From the NCBI GenBank assembly GCA_965223755.1, contig CBDCXF010000002.1, positions 1 to 64,000 of the forward strand: 64,000 nt of DNA. The letters are read 5' to 3'. Below are positions 16,647 to 23,974 of this stretch, in pieces; the first letter of the stretch is position 1, and every line of letters starts with the position of its first letter. A model generated the notes under the pieces. The model was given only the letters and a program-made list of their open reading frames with translations. It was not told the origin of the DNA and ran no database searches. A program made the position numbers and the translations under genes. Origin of the DNA: CBDCXF01 sp965223755. GTDB taxonomy: Bacteria; Acidobacteriota; Thermoanaerobaculia; Multivoradales; JAHEKO01.

Positions 16647-17852
16647 TCAACGAGGATTGAGGAGATCGCGAGCGATTACCAGCCTCTGCACCTCACTGGT
16701 GCCCTCACCGATCGTACAGATCTTGCAATCGCGGTAAAACTTCTCGGCACGATACTCCTTGATATAGCCGTATCCGCCGTGGATCTGTACGCCTCGTTCG
16801 GCGCAAAACACCGCCGCCTCGCCGGCGTAGAGCTTGGCTTCAGCCGCAAGACGGCTGACCTTCGCGCCGCGATCCATCGCGTCGGCTGCCGCCAGAACCA
16901 GAGCTTCCGAGGCGGCGACGCGAGTCGCCATCTCGGCGAGATGGAACTGAATCGCTTGAAACTTGGCAATGGCTTTACCGAACTGCTCGCGCTCTTTGGA
17001 ATAGGTGACGGCGAGGTCGAGGGCGCCGCGCGCGGTGCCGAGCCCCAGTGCGGCAATCGAGATGCGACCGCCATCGAGGATCTTCAACGACTGAATGAAG
17101 CCGTCTCCCAAATCGCCCAGCAAATGATCCTCGGGCACGAAGCAGTCTTCGAGGATCACCTCTGAGGTGTCGGACGCCCGACTGCCAAGTTTGTCTTCCT
17201 TTTTCCCGGCCCGGAATCCTTCCATTCCCTTCTCGACCACGAACGCCGAAATGTTGTGGTGTCGCGGACCGTCCGGATCGGTGACGGCCAAGACGACGCA
17301 GACATCGCCGACTTTGCCGTGGGTGATGAAAGTTTTAGAACCGTTGACCACCCAGCCGCCATCGACCTTGTCGGCCTTGGTGCGCGTGCCAGCGGCATCG
17401 GACCCCGCACCCGGCTCGGTCAGAGCCCAGGCGCCGATCTTGCGGCCGGTCGCCAAGTCGGGCATCCAACGCTTGCGCTGCTCTTCGTTGCCGAACTTGT
17501 AGATGTGCTGACCGCAAAGCGAATTGTGCGCGGCCACCGACAGGCCGATGGAAGGATCGACGCAGCTGATCTCATCCAGGATGAGCACGTATTCAATGTA
17601 GCCGAGCCCGGCACCTTCCAATTCCTCAGGCACGAGGACGCCGAGGAAGCCCAGTTCGCCCATCTTCTCGAACAGTTCGACGGGAAAGTGCTGTGCCTCG
17701 TCGATTTCCTCGACGATGGGGTCGATTTCCTGACGGGCAAAGTCGCGAGCGGCCTCGCGAATGGCCTCTTGTTCTTCGGTGAATCCGAAGCTGATGTCGT
17801 TTTCGGTGGTGGAAGGTGCAGGTGCGGCGGCAGTGGTCACGGGGTGGTTCAC
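16647..17852 (-). CDS. Acyl-CoA dehydrogenase (short/branched-chain type)
   Basis: A 401-residue protein with ACAD signatures AWALTEPGAGSDAAGTRTKA and GVQIHGGYGYIKEYRAEKFYRDCKI. The catalytic Glu region IGEGTSEVQRLVIAR lies near the C-terminus. It is an FAD enzyme introducing a trans-2,3 double bond in acyl-CoA and feeding electrons to ETF. A Pro/Ala/Thr-rich N-terminal leader of ~18 residues precedes the usual start (FTEEQEAIREAARDFA). It lies just downstream (in transcription) of the microcompartment operon, separated by a heptanucleotide repeat tract. Confidence 0.93.
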   Translation of the reverse strand: MNHPVTTAAAPAPSTTENDISFGFTEEQEAIREAARDFARQEIDPIVEEIDEAQHFPVELFEKMGELGFLGVLVPEELEGAGLGYIEYVLILDEISCVDPSIGLSVAAHNSLCGQHIYKFGNEEQRKRWMPDLATGRKIGAWALTEPGAGSDAAGTRTKADKVDGGWVVNGSKTFITHGKVGDVCVVLAVTDPDGPRHHNISAFVVEKGMEGFRAGKKEDKLGSRASDTSEVILEDCFVPEDHLLGDLGDGFIQSLKILDGGRISIAALGLGTARGALDLAVTYSKEREQFGKAIAKFQAIQFHLAEMATRVAASEALVLAAADAMDRGAKVSRLAAEAKLYAGEAAVFCAERGVQIHGGYGYIKEYRAEKFYRDCKICTIGEGTSEVQRLVIARDLLNPR

Positions 17853-17887
17853 TCCTCGGGCTGAAGGATAACTTACCGAAGGTTGTC

Positions 17888-18090
17888 AGTGGTCAGCGGT
17901 CAGTGGCGAATCGCAGTACTGACAACTGCCTACTGACTACTGCCTACTGACTACTGACTACTGACTACTGCCTACTGATAACTGCCTACTGATAACTGCC
18001 TACTGACTACTGACTACTGACTACTGACCACTGCCTACTGATAACTGCCTACTGATAACTGCCTACTGACAACTGCCTACTGACTCCTGT
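17888..18090. repeat. Heptanucleotide tandem repeat tract (CTACTGA/CTACTGC type)
   Basis: About 200 bp of 7-bp units CTACTGA, CTACTGC and variants (CTACTGATAACTGC, CTGACCACTGC) run between the acyl-CoA dehydrogenase start and the last microcompartment gene. A related tract occurs at 18355-18390 (TTAGTGG, CTAGTGG). It resembles the short tandemly repeated heptamers (STRR) known from cyanobacteria. Confidence 0.9.
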
Positions 18091-18349
18091 CCACTGAATC
18101 CACAATCCCGACAATCATCGCCCGCACCGGTGCGTTGTCATCGATCAGGATCTGTCGGGAGGAATTGCCCTCGTCCAAAACCAAGACCACTTCACCGATG
18201 CCGGCGTCAACGGAGTCCATCGCCAGGACGTGACCGCCAGCGGGTTGGAGATCGGGGTCGAGCCACTCGCAGAGAAGGAGGCGCTGCCCGTCTTTCACCG
18301 GATGGTGAATGGTCGAGGTGACGGTACCGGTGACGCGGGCGATTTTCAT
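18077..18349 (-). CDS. BMC-P (EutN/CcmL-type) shell vertex protein
   Basis: A 90-residue pentameric vertex protein. It starts MKIARVTGTVTSTIHHPVKDG, has GIGEVVLVLDEGNSSRQIL in the middle and ends VRAMIVGIVDSVD, matching the EutN/CcmL fold. It caps the icosahedral vertices of the shell. It is the last gene of the microcompartment operon and one of three BMC-P paralogues here. The stop region runs into the heptanucleotide repeat tract. Confidence 0.92.
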   Translation of the reverse strand: MKIARVTGTVTSTIHHPVKDGQRLLLCEWLDPDLQPAGGHVLAMDSVDAGIGEVVLVLDEGNSSRQILIDDNAPVRAMIVGIVDSVDRSQ

Positions 18350-18392
18350 GGACTAGTGGATCGTGCCAGTGGTTAGTGGCTAGTGGCCTTCT

Positions 18393-18668
18393 TCAAGGAG
18401 TTTCCCGTTGGACGTCGTCGACGATGCCGATGATGGCGTGGTCGACCGGGACGAACCAGGGATCGAGGGCGACCGCGGCTTCGCGACTGGCCACGTAGTA
18501 GATCTCTGCGCCGACCCCGGCCTGATCGGTGGCGTCGGCGGCGACGAAGCTCTCCCCTTCTTTCTTGCCATCGGAGCCCAGCGGATCGACGAGCAGGAAT
18601 CGCTTTCCCTCCAATCCTTCGGTGCGCATGGTCGCGACCACGGTGCCGATGACGCGCCCGAGTTGCAT
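18393..18668 (-). CDS. BMC-P (EutN/CcmL-type) shell vertex protein
   Basis: A 91-residue EutN-family protein: MQLGRVIGTVVATMRTEGLEG, then FLLVDPLG, GAEIYYVASREAAVA and HAIIGIVDDVQ. It is the most divergent of the three paralogues around the central loop, with a bulky YYVASREAA in place of the usual GSSAR. It is in line with the other shell genes, 15 nt after the BMC-T gene. Confidence 0.9.
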   Translation of the reverse strand: MQLGRVIGTVVATMRTEGLEGKRFLLVDPLGSDGKKEGESFVAADATDQAGVGAEIYYVASREAAVALDPWFVPVDHAIIGIVDDVQRETP

Positions 18669-18683
18669 CGTCTAGCCCTTGGC

Positions 18684-19316
18684 CTACTCCTTGGCTCCGA
18701 CGCGCTTCGCAAACAACGGCGCCGCCGCGAGGTTCTCCCAGACTTCGTCGTCGAGTTGGGCCACGACTCGCGTTGCAACCAGCTCGGGGCCCTTGAGACG
18801 CCCAACGCCGGCGTCCATCGCCGCCTCCACCTCGTGTAGGCTGCCGGAGAACAGCAAATAACCTTTGCCGCCCAGACCGTCCGCCAATCTCAGGGTCGGC
18901 AGGGTCACTTGCGCGCTCTTGACCCCGATGTCGGCGACCTCCAACAGACTGGATACGGTCTTGGTCTCGACGATCCCTAGAGCCTCACCGGCTTTCTGGG
19001 CTTCACTGGCTTTCTGGGCCTCACTGGTTTTCTGGCCCCCAACGGCTCGAGCTGCGTTTGTGGTCAACGCTTGGACCACCGCCGGATCGACATCGGGCAG
19101 GAAGACGCAATCGAGCGGATGAGCGACCAAGCCGGCAGCTTCCTGAGCTTCTTCCACCGGCCCGACTTCCCCGGCGGCGAGAATGAGGAACTTTCCCGGC
19201 TGCACCGTACCCAACCGCAGCCGATCCAGTGGCGCTCGCTTGGCCATGGCGTCGGCAGCGGTGATCCCCACCGCAATCGACTCGTATTCGAGCAGCAATA
19301 GAGCCGGGGCATTCAT
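18684..19316 (-). CDS. BMC-T(S) trimeric shell protein (two fused BMC domains)
   Basis: Two tandem BMC domains: the first with LLLLEYESIAVGITAADAMAKRA, the second with LGIVETKTVSSLLEVADIGVKSA. This pattern is that of single-layer BMC-T proteins such as the T1 shell protein of Haliangium ochraceum. The linker contains SEAQKASEAQKAGEA, encoded by 18-bp tandem repeats. The ORF can start at a TTG (19337), but the ATG at 19316 fits the family N-terminus and has GTGGGAA upstream. It tiles shell facets and may provide a pore. Confidence 0.9.
   Translation of the reverse strand: MNAPALLLLEYESIAVGITAADAMAKRAPLDRLRLGTVQPGKFLILAAGEVGPVEEAQEAAGLVAHPLDCVFLPDVDPAVVQALTTNAARAVGGQKTSEAQKASEAQKAGEALGIVETKTVSSLLEVADIGVKSAQVTLPTLRLADGLGGKGYLLFSGSLHEVEAAMDAGVGRLKGPELVATRVVAQLDDEVWENLAAAPLFAKRVGAKE
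18991..19044. repeat. 18-bp in-frame tandem repeat in the BMC-T linker
   Basis: Units GCTTTCTGGGCTTCACTG, GCTTTCTGGGCCTCACTG and a degenerate third copy (GTTTTCTGGCCCCCAACG) encode the SEAQKA repeat between the two BMC domains. This is a frame-neutral linker minisatellite. Confidence 0.75.
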
Positions 19317-19343
19317 CAGACGATTCCCACTACACAATCCCCA

Positions 19344-20810
19344 CTACACAATTCTCAAGCTGCCAACCACCGTCAGGCGGCGAATACGTGAAAACGTCCG
19401 CGGACGACTCAGTCCTTCACCGGTTGGGGTGGCGATCGAAAAGGAAGTAAAGCCTTCGCCGAGCTCACCAAGCCCCGAGAAGTTGGAGCTGTTGGCGACG
19501 AAGATCGAACAGTTCATGCGCCGCGCCATGTCGGTGATGATGTCGACGTTGCGCGAGTAGACCGAAGCGGTGTGGCGGAAGCCGTGTTCGGCGGCCACCG
19601 AGAGCTGAATGCCGTCCTCGGCGTCCCGAACGCGCACCACCGGCAGCACCGGCATCATCTGCTCGGTCCAAACCAGGGAATGCTCGCGCGGCACTTCAGC
19701 GACCACCAGTCGCACCTCTTCGCCAACTTGCACGCCGATCTCCGCCAAGATCTTGCTGGCGTCTTGGCCCACCCATTTACGATTGATGCGGCCCGGCTTG
19801 TTGGCCGGACCCAGCTCTTCGAAGATCACCCGCTCAAGCTGTTTGAGTTCGTGTTCGCGCAGCACGTAGCCGCCGTTCTTACCCATCGCCCGCACCAGTT
19901 CGTCGGCGATCGAACTGACCGCGAAGACCTCTTTCTCGTCGGTGCAGACCATGTTGTTGTCGAAAGATGCGCCGCGCACAATCGACATCCCGGCATACTG
20001 AATATCGGCGCTGTCATCGACCAGCACCGGTGGATTCCCCGGGCCGGCCGTCACCGCCCGCTTGTCGGTTTTGAGCGCCTCGGCAACCACACCCGGACCG
20101 CCGGTCACCAGCAGTAGCCGGATCTTGGGATGAGACATCAGTCCCTGAGCCGACTCGATGGTCGGCTCGGCGATGCAGGTCACCAAGGTCTTGGGACCTC
20201 CGGCGGCGGCGATGGCTTCGTTGATCAGACCGACGTTGGTAGCCGACACCCGCATAGCGGCGGGGTGGGCATTGAAGACGACTCCGTTTCCCGCCGCCAC
20301 CATGGCGATTGAGTTGTTGATCACTGTCGCGGTGGGGTTGGTGGTGGGTGTGATCGAAGCGATGACGCCAAACGGAGCGTATTCGGTGAGCATCTGGCCC
20401 TGGTCGCCGGTCACCACCTGTGGCTCCAGGTCCTCTGGTCCCGGCGTCTTGGTCGTCACCAAGCGGTTCTTGACCATCTTGTCGGCGACCCGCCCGAGGC
20501 CGGTCTCGGCGTGCGCCGCCCGCGCGAGATCGTCGCCTTTTTCCAGCATCGCCGACCGAATCGACTCGATAACCTGGTAGCGACGCTTGAGCCCCATGGC
20601 AGCGAACTCTCGCTGCGCCGCGAAGGCAGCTTCAACCGCTTCATCAACCGAAGCGTAGGCGCCGGTCGGGAAGGTATTGCGTGGCGAAGATTTGGAGACA
20701 AGCTCCGGTGGCGGCTGGGATAGCGGCTTGCCACCCGCAAAACGCGCCCGGACGCGTTCGACAATGACTCGCGCGTCGGATTCGGGATTCCACGAGCTGC
20801 TCGGCGCCAA
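19344..20810 (-). CDS. Microcompartment CoA-acylating aldehyde dehydrogenase (EutE/PduP-like)
   Basis: A 488-residue protein. EYAPFGVIASITPTTNPTAT and GGPGVVAEALKTDKRA mark the cofactor domain, and the catalytic Cys lies in DNNMVCTDEKE (about residue 289). This subfamily makes acyl-CoA from aldehydes using NAD+ and CoA. The first ~40 residues contain an amphipathic segment (DARVIVERVRARF) plus a Pro-rich linker, as in encapsulation peptides. The likely substrate here is acetaldehyde released by DeoC. The stop lies 27 nt from the BMC-T start and the start abuts the BMC-P stop. Confidence 0.93.
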   Translation of the reverse strand: MAPSSSWNPESDARVIVERVRARFAGGKPLSQPPPELVSKSSPRNTFPTGAYASVDEAVEAAFAAQREFAAMGLKRRYQVIESIRSAMLEKGDDLARAAHAETGLGRVADKMVKNRLVTTKTPGPEDLEPQVVTGDQGQMLTEYAPFGVIASITPTTNPTATVINNSIAMVAAGNGVVFNAHPAAMRVSATNVGLINEAIAAAGGPKTLVTCIAEPTIESAQGLMSHPKIRLLLVTGGPGVVAEALKTDKRAVTAGPGNPPVLVDDSADIQYAGMSIVRGASFDNNMVCTDEKEVFAVSSIADELVRAMGKNGGYVLREHELKQLERVIFEELGPANKPGRINRKWVGQDASKILAEIGVQVGEEVRLVVAEVPREHSLVWTEQMMPVLPVVRVRDAEDGIQLSVAAEHGFRHTASVYSRNVDIITDMARRMNCSIFVANSSNFSGLGELGEGFTSFSIATPTGEGLSRPRTFSRIRRLTVVGSLRIV

Positions 20811-21107
20811 CTATTCTTCCCCTTTTCGGTAGACCTGCTTGTCGCCCACTTCCCAGCTATCCACGATCGCCATGATTACCGCGTCGCAGGGCCGGTCCTG
20901 GGTGGCTATCGTCTGCCGCGCCGAACTGCCCGTCGCATAGAGGACAATTTCCCCGTCGCCGGCTCCAACCGCGTCCACAGCGACGACATATCCGCCGGTC
21001 CTCTTGCCGGTCTCGTCGATCTGCTCGACCACCAGGAACTTGAACCCTTCGACGCCGGGGTCTTTTTGGCTGGCGACCAGTTGGCCGACCACCTTACCTA
21101 GCAGCAT
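20811..21107 (-). CDS. BMC-P (EutN/CcmL-type) shell vertex protein
   Basis: A 98-residue protein from the ATG at 21107, preceded by AAGGAGAC at good spacing. LLGKVVGQLVASQKDPGVEG, AVGAGDGEIVLYATGSSARQ and AVIMAIVDSWEV closely follow canonical BMC-P sequences. The longer ORF to 21155 is read through the adjacent 60-bp repeat array and is rejected as a start. It probably forms the main vertex pentamer. Confidence 0.93.
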   Translation of the reverse strand: MLLGKVVGQLVASQKDPGVEGFKFLVVEQIDETGKRTGGYVVAVDAVGAGDGEIVLYATGSSARQTIATQDRPCDAVIMAIVDSWEVGDKQVYRKGEE

Positions 21108-21115
21108 GGGTGTCT

Positions 21116-21475
21116 CCTTGTAGGGAAGGGGCTTGCCCCTCCCGGGAGCCCACAAGCGGCTCCCCTACGCCGTCCAACGTAGCGGAGGGGCTTGTCCCCT
21201 CCCGGGAGCCCACAAGGGGCTCCCCTACGCCATCCAACGTAGGGGTGGGGCTTTCCACCTGCCGGGAGCCGCAAGGGGCTCCCCTACGCCGTCCAACGTA
21301 GCGGAGGGGCTTGTCCCCTCCCGGGAGCCCGCAAGGGGCTCCCCTACGCCGCCTTCTTGTAGGGGAGGGGCTTGTCCCCTCCCAGGAGCCCACAAGGGGC
21401 TCCCCTACGCCGCCTTCTTGTAGGGGAGGGGCTTGTCCCCTCCCGGGAGTCCACAAGGGGCTCCTTACATTGGAC
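21116..21475. repeat. 60-bp tandem repeat array inside the microcompartment operon
   Basis: About six units of the same palindromic element as at 16240-16612 (GTAGGGGAGGGGCTTG...CTCCCCTAC), in the same orientation, with TCC-AACGTAG or TTCTTGTAG junctions. It separates the BMC-P/aldehyde dehydrogenase half of the operon from BMC-H/BMC-T/deoC/rpiB. Confidence 0.95.
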
Positions 21476-21490
21476 CTTCGAAACATCAAC

Positions 21491-21778
21491 CTATTTTTTA
21501 GGTGGACGGCCAAGGGGCAACGATGTATCCACATTCGCATGCGGACGCGCGATGACGTGCGTCGCCACCACTTCACCGACCTTCTCGGCACCGCGAACGC
21601 CAGCATCAACGGCGGCCTTGACCGCCGCGACATCACCGCGAATCACCGCTGTGACATACCCGCCACCGGTCTTTTCGTAGCCCACCAATTCGACTTTGGC
21701 CGCCTTGACCATGGCGTCCGACGCCTCCACCATCGCGGTGAATCCGCGCGTCTCGATCATTCCTAGTGCTTCTGCCAT
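21491..21778 (-). CDS. BMC-H hexameric shell protein
   Basis: A 95-residue single-BMC-domain protein: ALGMIETRGFTAMVEASDAM, VKAAKVELVGYEKTGGGYVT and GEVVATHVIARPHANVD. These are nearly the consensus of the major shell hexamer of Haliangium-type shells. It is the only BMC-H in the operon and so probably the bulk facet protein. The C-terminal tail LPLGRPPKK is short. Confidence 0.96.
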   Translation of the reverse strand: MAEALGMIETRGFTAMVEASDAMVKAAKVELVGYEKTGGGYVTAVIRGDVAAVKAAVDAGVRGAEKVGEVVATHVIARPHANVDTSLPLGRPPKK

Positions 21779-21819
21779 TGCCTACTCCTTGCGCCCAAAG
21801 GCGATTCTTTCCGTGATTC

Positions 21820-22449
21820 CTATTTCTCGATAGCCCGGCCGTCGAGGCCTTCCATGGCGGCGACTGCAGCACGCCAGCCCACGTCGATGTCGCGTTCCTC
21901 GCCGCCGAGGTAGACGCGACCGAACGACCCGAAGGTGCGCACTTCCAAAATATTGATGTCGGCGGCCTTCTCGGCCTCGTTGGCGGCCAGCGCCGCATAC
22001 GGCGCCGGCTCCACTTCCATGACGTAGAGCGTCTGCCCGGGGATGATCATGTGGCCGTGCCGCATACGGTTGATGAGCTGGACTTGATGGTCATCGACGG
22101 CGCGCACGATCTGGCTCGAAGCCACCCGCGGTTTGAGCCGGTCGGATTCCTTGAGCCCCAGCTCGTTCAAAATCGCTTCACCCGCGGCGCGGGTCTCCGC
22201 CTGGTCTTTGGAATGGACTTCAAGCAGCCCGAAATAGCGCTCGACGATCTGCATACCAGGGCGCACTCGGGTCGCTTTCAGCGCCACGTCGGTTAACCGA
22301 TTGATTTCAATTCCAGGGGAGATCTCGACGTAGAGCGAAGCATCCCCGGCCAGCGGCAAAAAGCCGGACGCCACAGTGCCGAGAAAAGCCGCGTACTGCG
22401 GCTGCAAGCTGTCCAAAAACACGTACGAGCGCAGATCAATATCCGCCAC
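21820..22449 (-). CDS. BMC-T(D) double-layer trimeric shell protein
   Basis: About 209 residues from a GTG at 22449 with a purine-rich AAGGAAGAGG upstream. LRSYVFLDSLQPQYAAFLG, ISPGIEINRLTDVALKATRV and VEPAPYAALAANEAEKAADI match the stacked, gated-pore BMC-T(D) class (CsoS1D-like; T2/T3 of Haliangium). Such proteins are thought to gate larger metabolites or cofactors. The ORF could start at 22509, but that overlaps deoC by 74 bp; the GTG start overlaps it by 14 bp. Confidence 0.92.
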   Translation of the reverse strand: MADIDLRSYVFLDSLQPQYAAFLGTVASGFLPLAGDASLYVEISPGIEINRLTDVALKATRVRPGMQIVERYFGLLEVHSKDQAETRAAGEAILNELGLKESDRLKPRVASSQIVRAVDDHQVQLINRMRHGHMIIPGQTLYVMEVEPAPYAALAANEAEKAADINILEVRTFGSFGRVYLGGEERDIDVGWRAAVAAMEGLDGRAIEK

Positions 22450-23308
22450 TGGCCTCTTCCTTTCCTGAAACGATGGCGATACCAGCCGAAGCGCCGATGC
22501 GCGTGGCACCGACCTCGATGAATTCGCGTACCTGTTCTGCGGTCTTGATTCCGCCCGAGGCTTTGACCTCCAAGTCGCCGCCCACCGCCTCGTGCATCAA
22601 GGCGACGTCGTAGAGCTCGGCTCCTCCATGTCCGAATCCGGTCGAGGTCTTGACGAAGTGGGCTTTGGCCGATTTTGCCAGCCGCGAAGCGATGACCTTT
22701 TCCTCATCGGTTAACAGTCCGGTCTCAAGGATGACCTTGCACACCGCGCCGACCTCTCGGCAGGCGTCAGCAACCTTGGCGATATCCTCTTCCACGGTCT
22801 TGTAATCGCGGCTCTTGAGCGCGCCGACGTTGATCACCATGTCGATTTCGCGCGCTCCCTCGCGCAGGGCGCGGCGCGTTTCCATCGCCTTGATGTCGGC
22901 TGCGTGCGCTCCCGAGGGGAAACCCACCACCGATGCCACCCGTACCTTCGACCCGCGCACCCGGGAAGCGGCTCGGCCCACCCACGCCGGGTTGACGCAA
23001 ACAGCGGCAAAACCGTACTGCATGGCCTCGTCGCAAAGCTGATCGATGTCGGCGGCGGTGGCGTCGGGTTTGAGCAGCGTATGGTCGATGTACTGCGACA
23101 GATCGGCCGGAACGCGGCCGCCTTCGCCGTTATAGGAAACCCGTTCAGCTCCGGTTTCAACAATGGCGCGGACTTTGTCCGAGCAGCACGCAGCGCAGCT
23201 TCCTTCGCAGTCGCTGCACTCCGTCGAGCAGCCGTCCTCGCCGTCGGCTTCAAGAGCCGCGACCACGCGTTCGGTGATTTCGCGGATGAGTTTTTCTCGA
23301 TCGGTCAT
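22436..23308 (-). CDS. deoC: Deoxyribose-phosphate aldolase with encapsulation-type N-terminus
   Basis: A 290-residue protein. The catalytic core starts near YIDHTLLKPDATAADI; the Schiff-base Lys is in FVKTSTGFGHGG (about 218) and the second Lys in VKASGGIKT. It cleaves 2-deoxyribose-5-phosphate to acetaldehyde and glyceraldehyde-3-phosphate. The N-terminal ~65 residues are extra: an amphipathic helix (REKLIREITERVVAALE), then a Cys-rich linker with Cys at 27, 31, 34, 38, 41 and 42. The helix fits an encapsulation peptide; the Cys cluster is unusual. It overlaps rpiB by 4 nt (ATGA). DeoC plus RpiB in a shell operon is the signature of SPU microcompartments. Confidence 0.95.
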   Translation of the reverse strand: MTDREKLIREITERVVAALEADGEDGCSTECSDCEGSCAACCSDKVRAIVETGAERVSYNGEGGRVPADLSQYIDHTLLKPDATAADIDQLCDEAMQYGFAAVCVNPAWVGRAASRVRGSKVRVASVVGFPSGAHAADIKAMETRRALREGAREIDMVINVGALKSRDYKTVEEDIAKVADACREVGAVCKVILETGLLTDEEKVIASRLAKSAKAHFVKTSTGFGHGGAELYDVALMHEAVGGDLEVKASGGIKTAEQVREFIEVGATRIGASAGIAIVSGKEEASGGY

Positions 23309-23880
23309 GCGGAGTCTCGGCGGGCGCCAGCGTATTTGCGCTCGATATCGGCAATCTTAGCGACTCGTCGACCATGACGCCCAGGACCAAAAGGAGTCGC
23401 CAGCCAGGTATCCACGATTTGCAGGGCGAGGGCGCGTCCGATCAGTCCGGCTCCGAGCGTCAATACGTTGGCGTGATTGTGGTCGCGGCTGTTGCGCGCG
23501 GAAGAAATGTCGTAACAAAGAGCCGCGCGCACTCCGGGCACCTTGTTGGCCGCCATCGCTGAACCGATCCCGGCTCCATCCACGACGATGCCGGCGGCGG
23601 CCTCTCCATTGGCGACCTTTTCCGCCACTGCAGCGGCGAAGTCCGGATAGTCGACAGACTCTGCGCCATTAGTACCGCAATCCAGAACCGTCAGCCCCTG
23701 ATTGGAAAGGTGCCCGACGATGATGTCCTTGAGTTCGACTCCGCCGTGATCGGCCCCAATTGCCACGCTCCCCGCTGCATCTCTGGTTGAACGCCCTACC
23801 CCGGGAGCCTCGTCGGACCGCAAGGCGTCATCTACCGCCTGGGCTACGAGGTCACGAATCTTGCTGGGGTCGGGGCTCAA
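23305..23880 (-). CDS. rpiB: RpiB/LacAB-family sugar-phosphate isomerase, microcompartment type
   Basis: A 191-residue protein, about 40 residues longer than free RpiB. The N-terminal SKIRDLVAQAVDDAL helix plus Ser/Gly/Asp linker looks like an encapsulation peptide. The core has VAIGADHGGVELK, the ring-opening region RDHNHANVL and a C-terminal GRHGRRVAKI. The catalytic-Cys motif of RpiB (ICGTG in E. coli) reads VDGAG here, so Cys is replaced by Asp101 and the following Thr by Ala. It presumably isomerises a pentose phosphate, but altered substrate or lost activity is possible. It is the first gene of the operon. Confidence 0.88.
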   Translation of the reverse strand: MSPDPSKIRDLVAQAVDDALRSDEAPGVGRSTRDAAGSVAIGADHGGVELKDIIVGHLSNQGLTVLDCGTNGAESVDYPDFAAAVAEKVANGEAAAGIVVDGAGIGSAMAANKVPGVRAALCYDISSARNSRDHNHANVLTLGAGLIGRALALQIVDTWLATPFGPGRHGRRVAKIADIERKYAGARRDSA

Positions 23881-23974
23881 GCCATCTCCGGTTGCCGCCT
23901 TACTCAGTTGCTTGACCTCTCAAGCTACAGTCAGCGGGTCGTCTTATTTACCATATTTGTGAAGTATCGTCGCG

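Noticed and set aside
16175..16660. ORFs of 150-161 aa on both strands with 20-residue repeats (SPTPSNVGEGLAPSREPTRD type)
   Set aside because: They are translations of the 60-bp array; since 60 is divisible by 3, all frames lacking a stop in one unit stay open. No RBS and no homology-like composition.
17888..18090. Possible CRISPR array
   Set aside because: Units are 7 bp with no distinct spacers and no cas genes; it is a heptamer tandem repeat.
21094..21766. ORFs spanning the second 60-bp array, including upstream extensions of BMC-P and overlap with BMC-H
   Set aside because: Same repeat artefact; the real BMC-P start (21107) has its own strong RBS.
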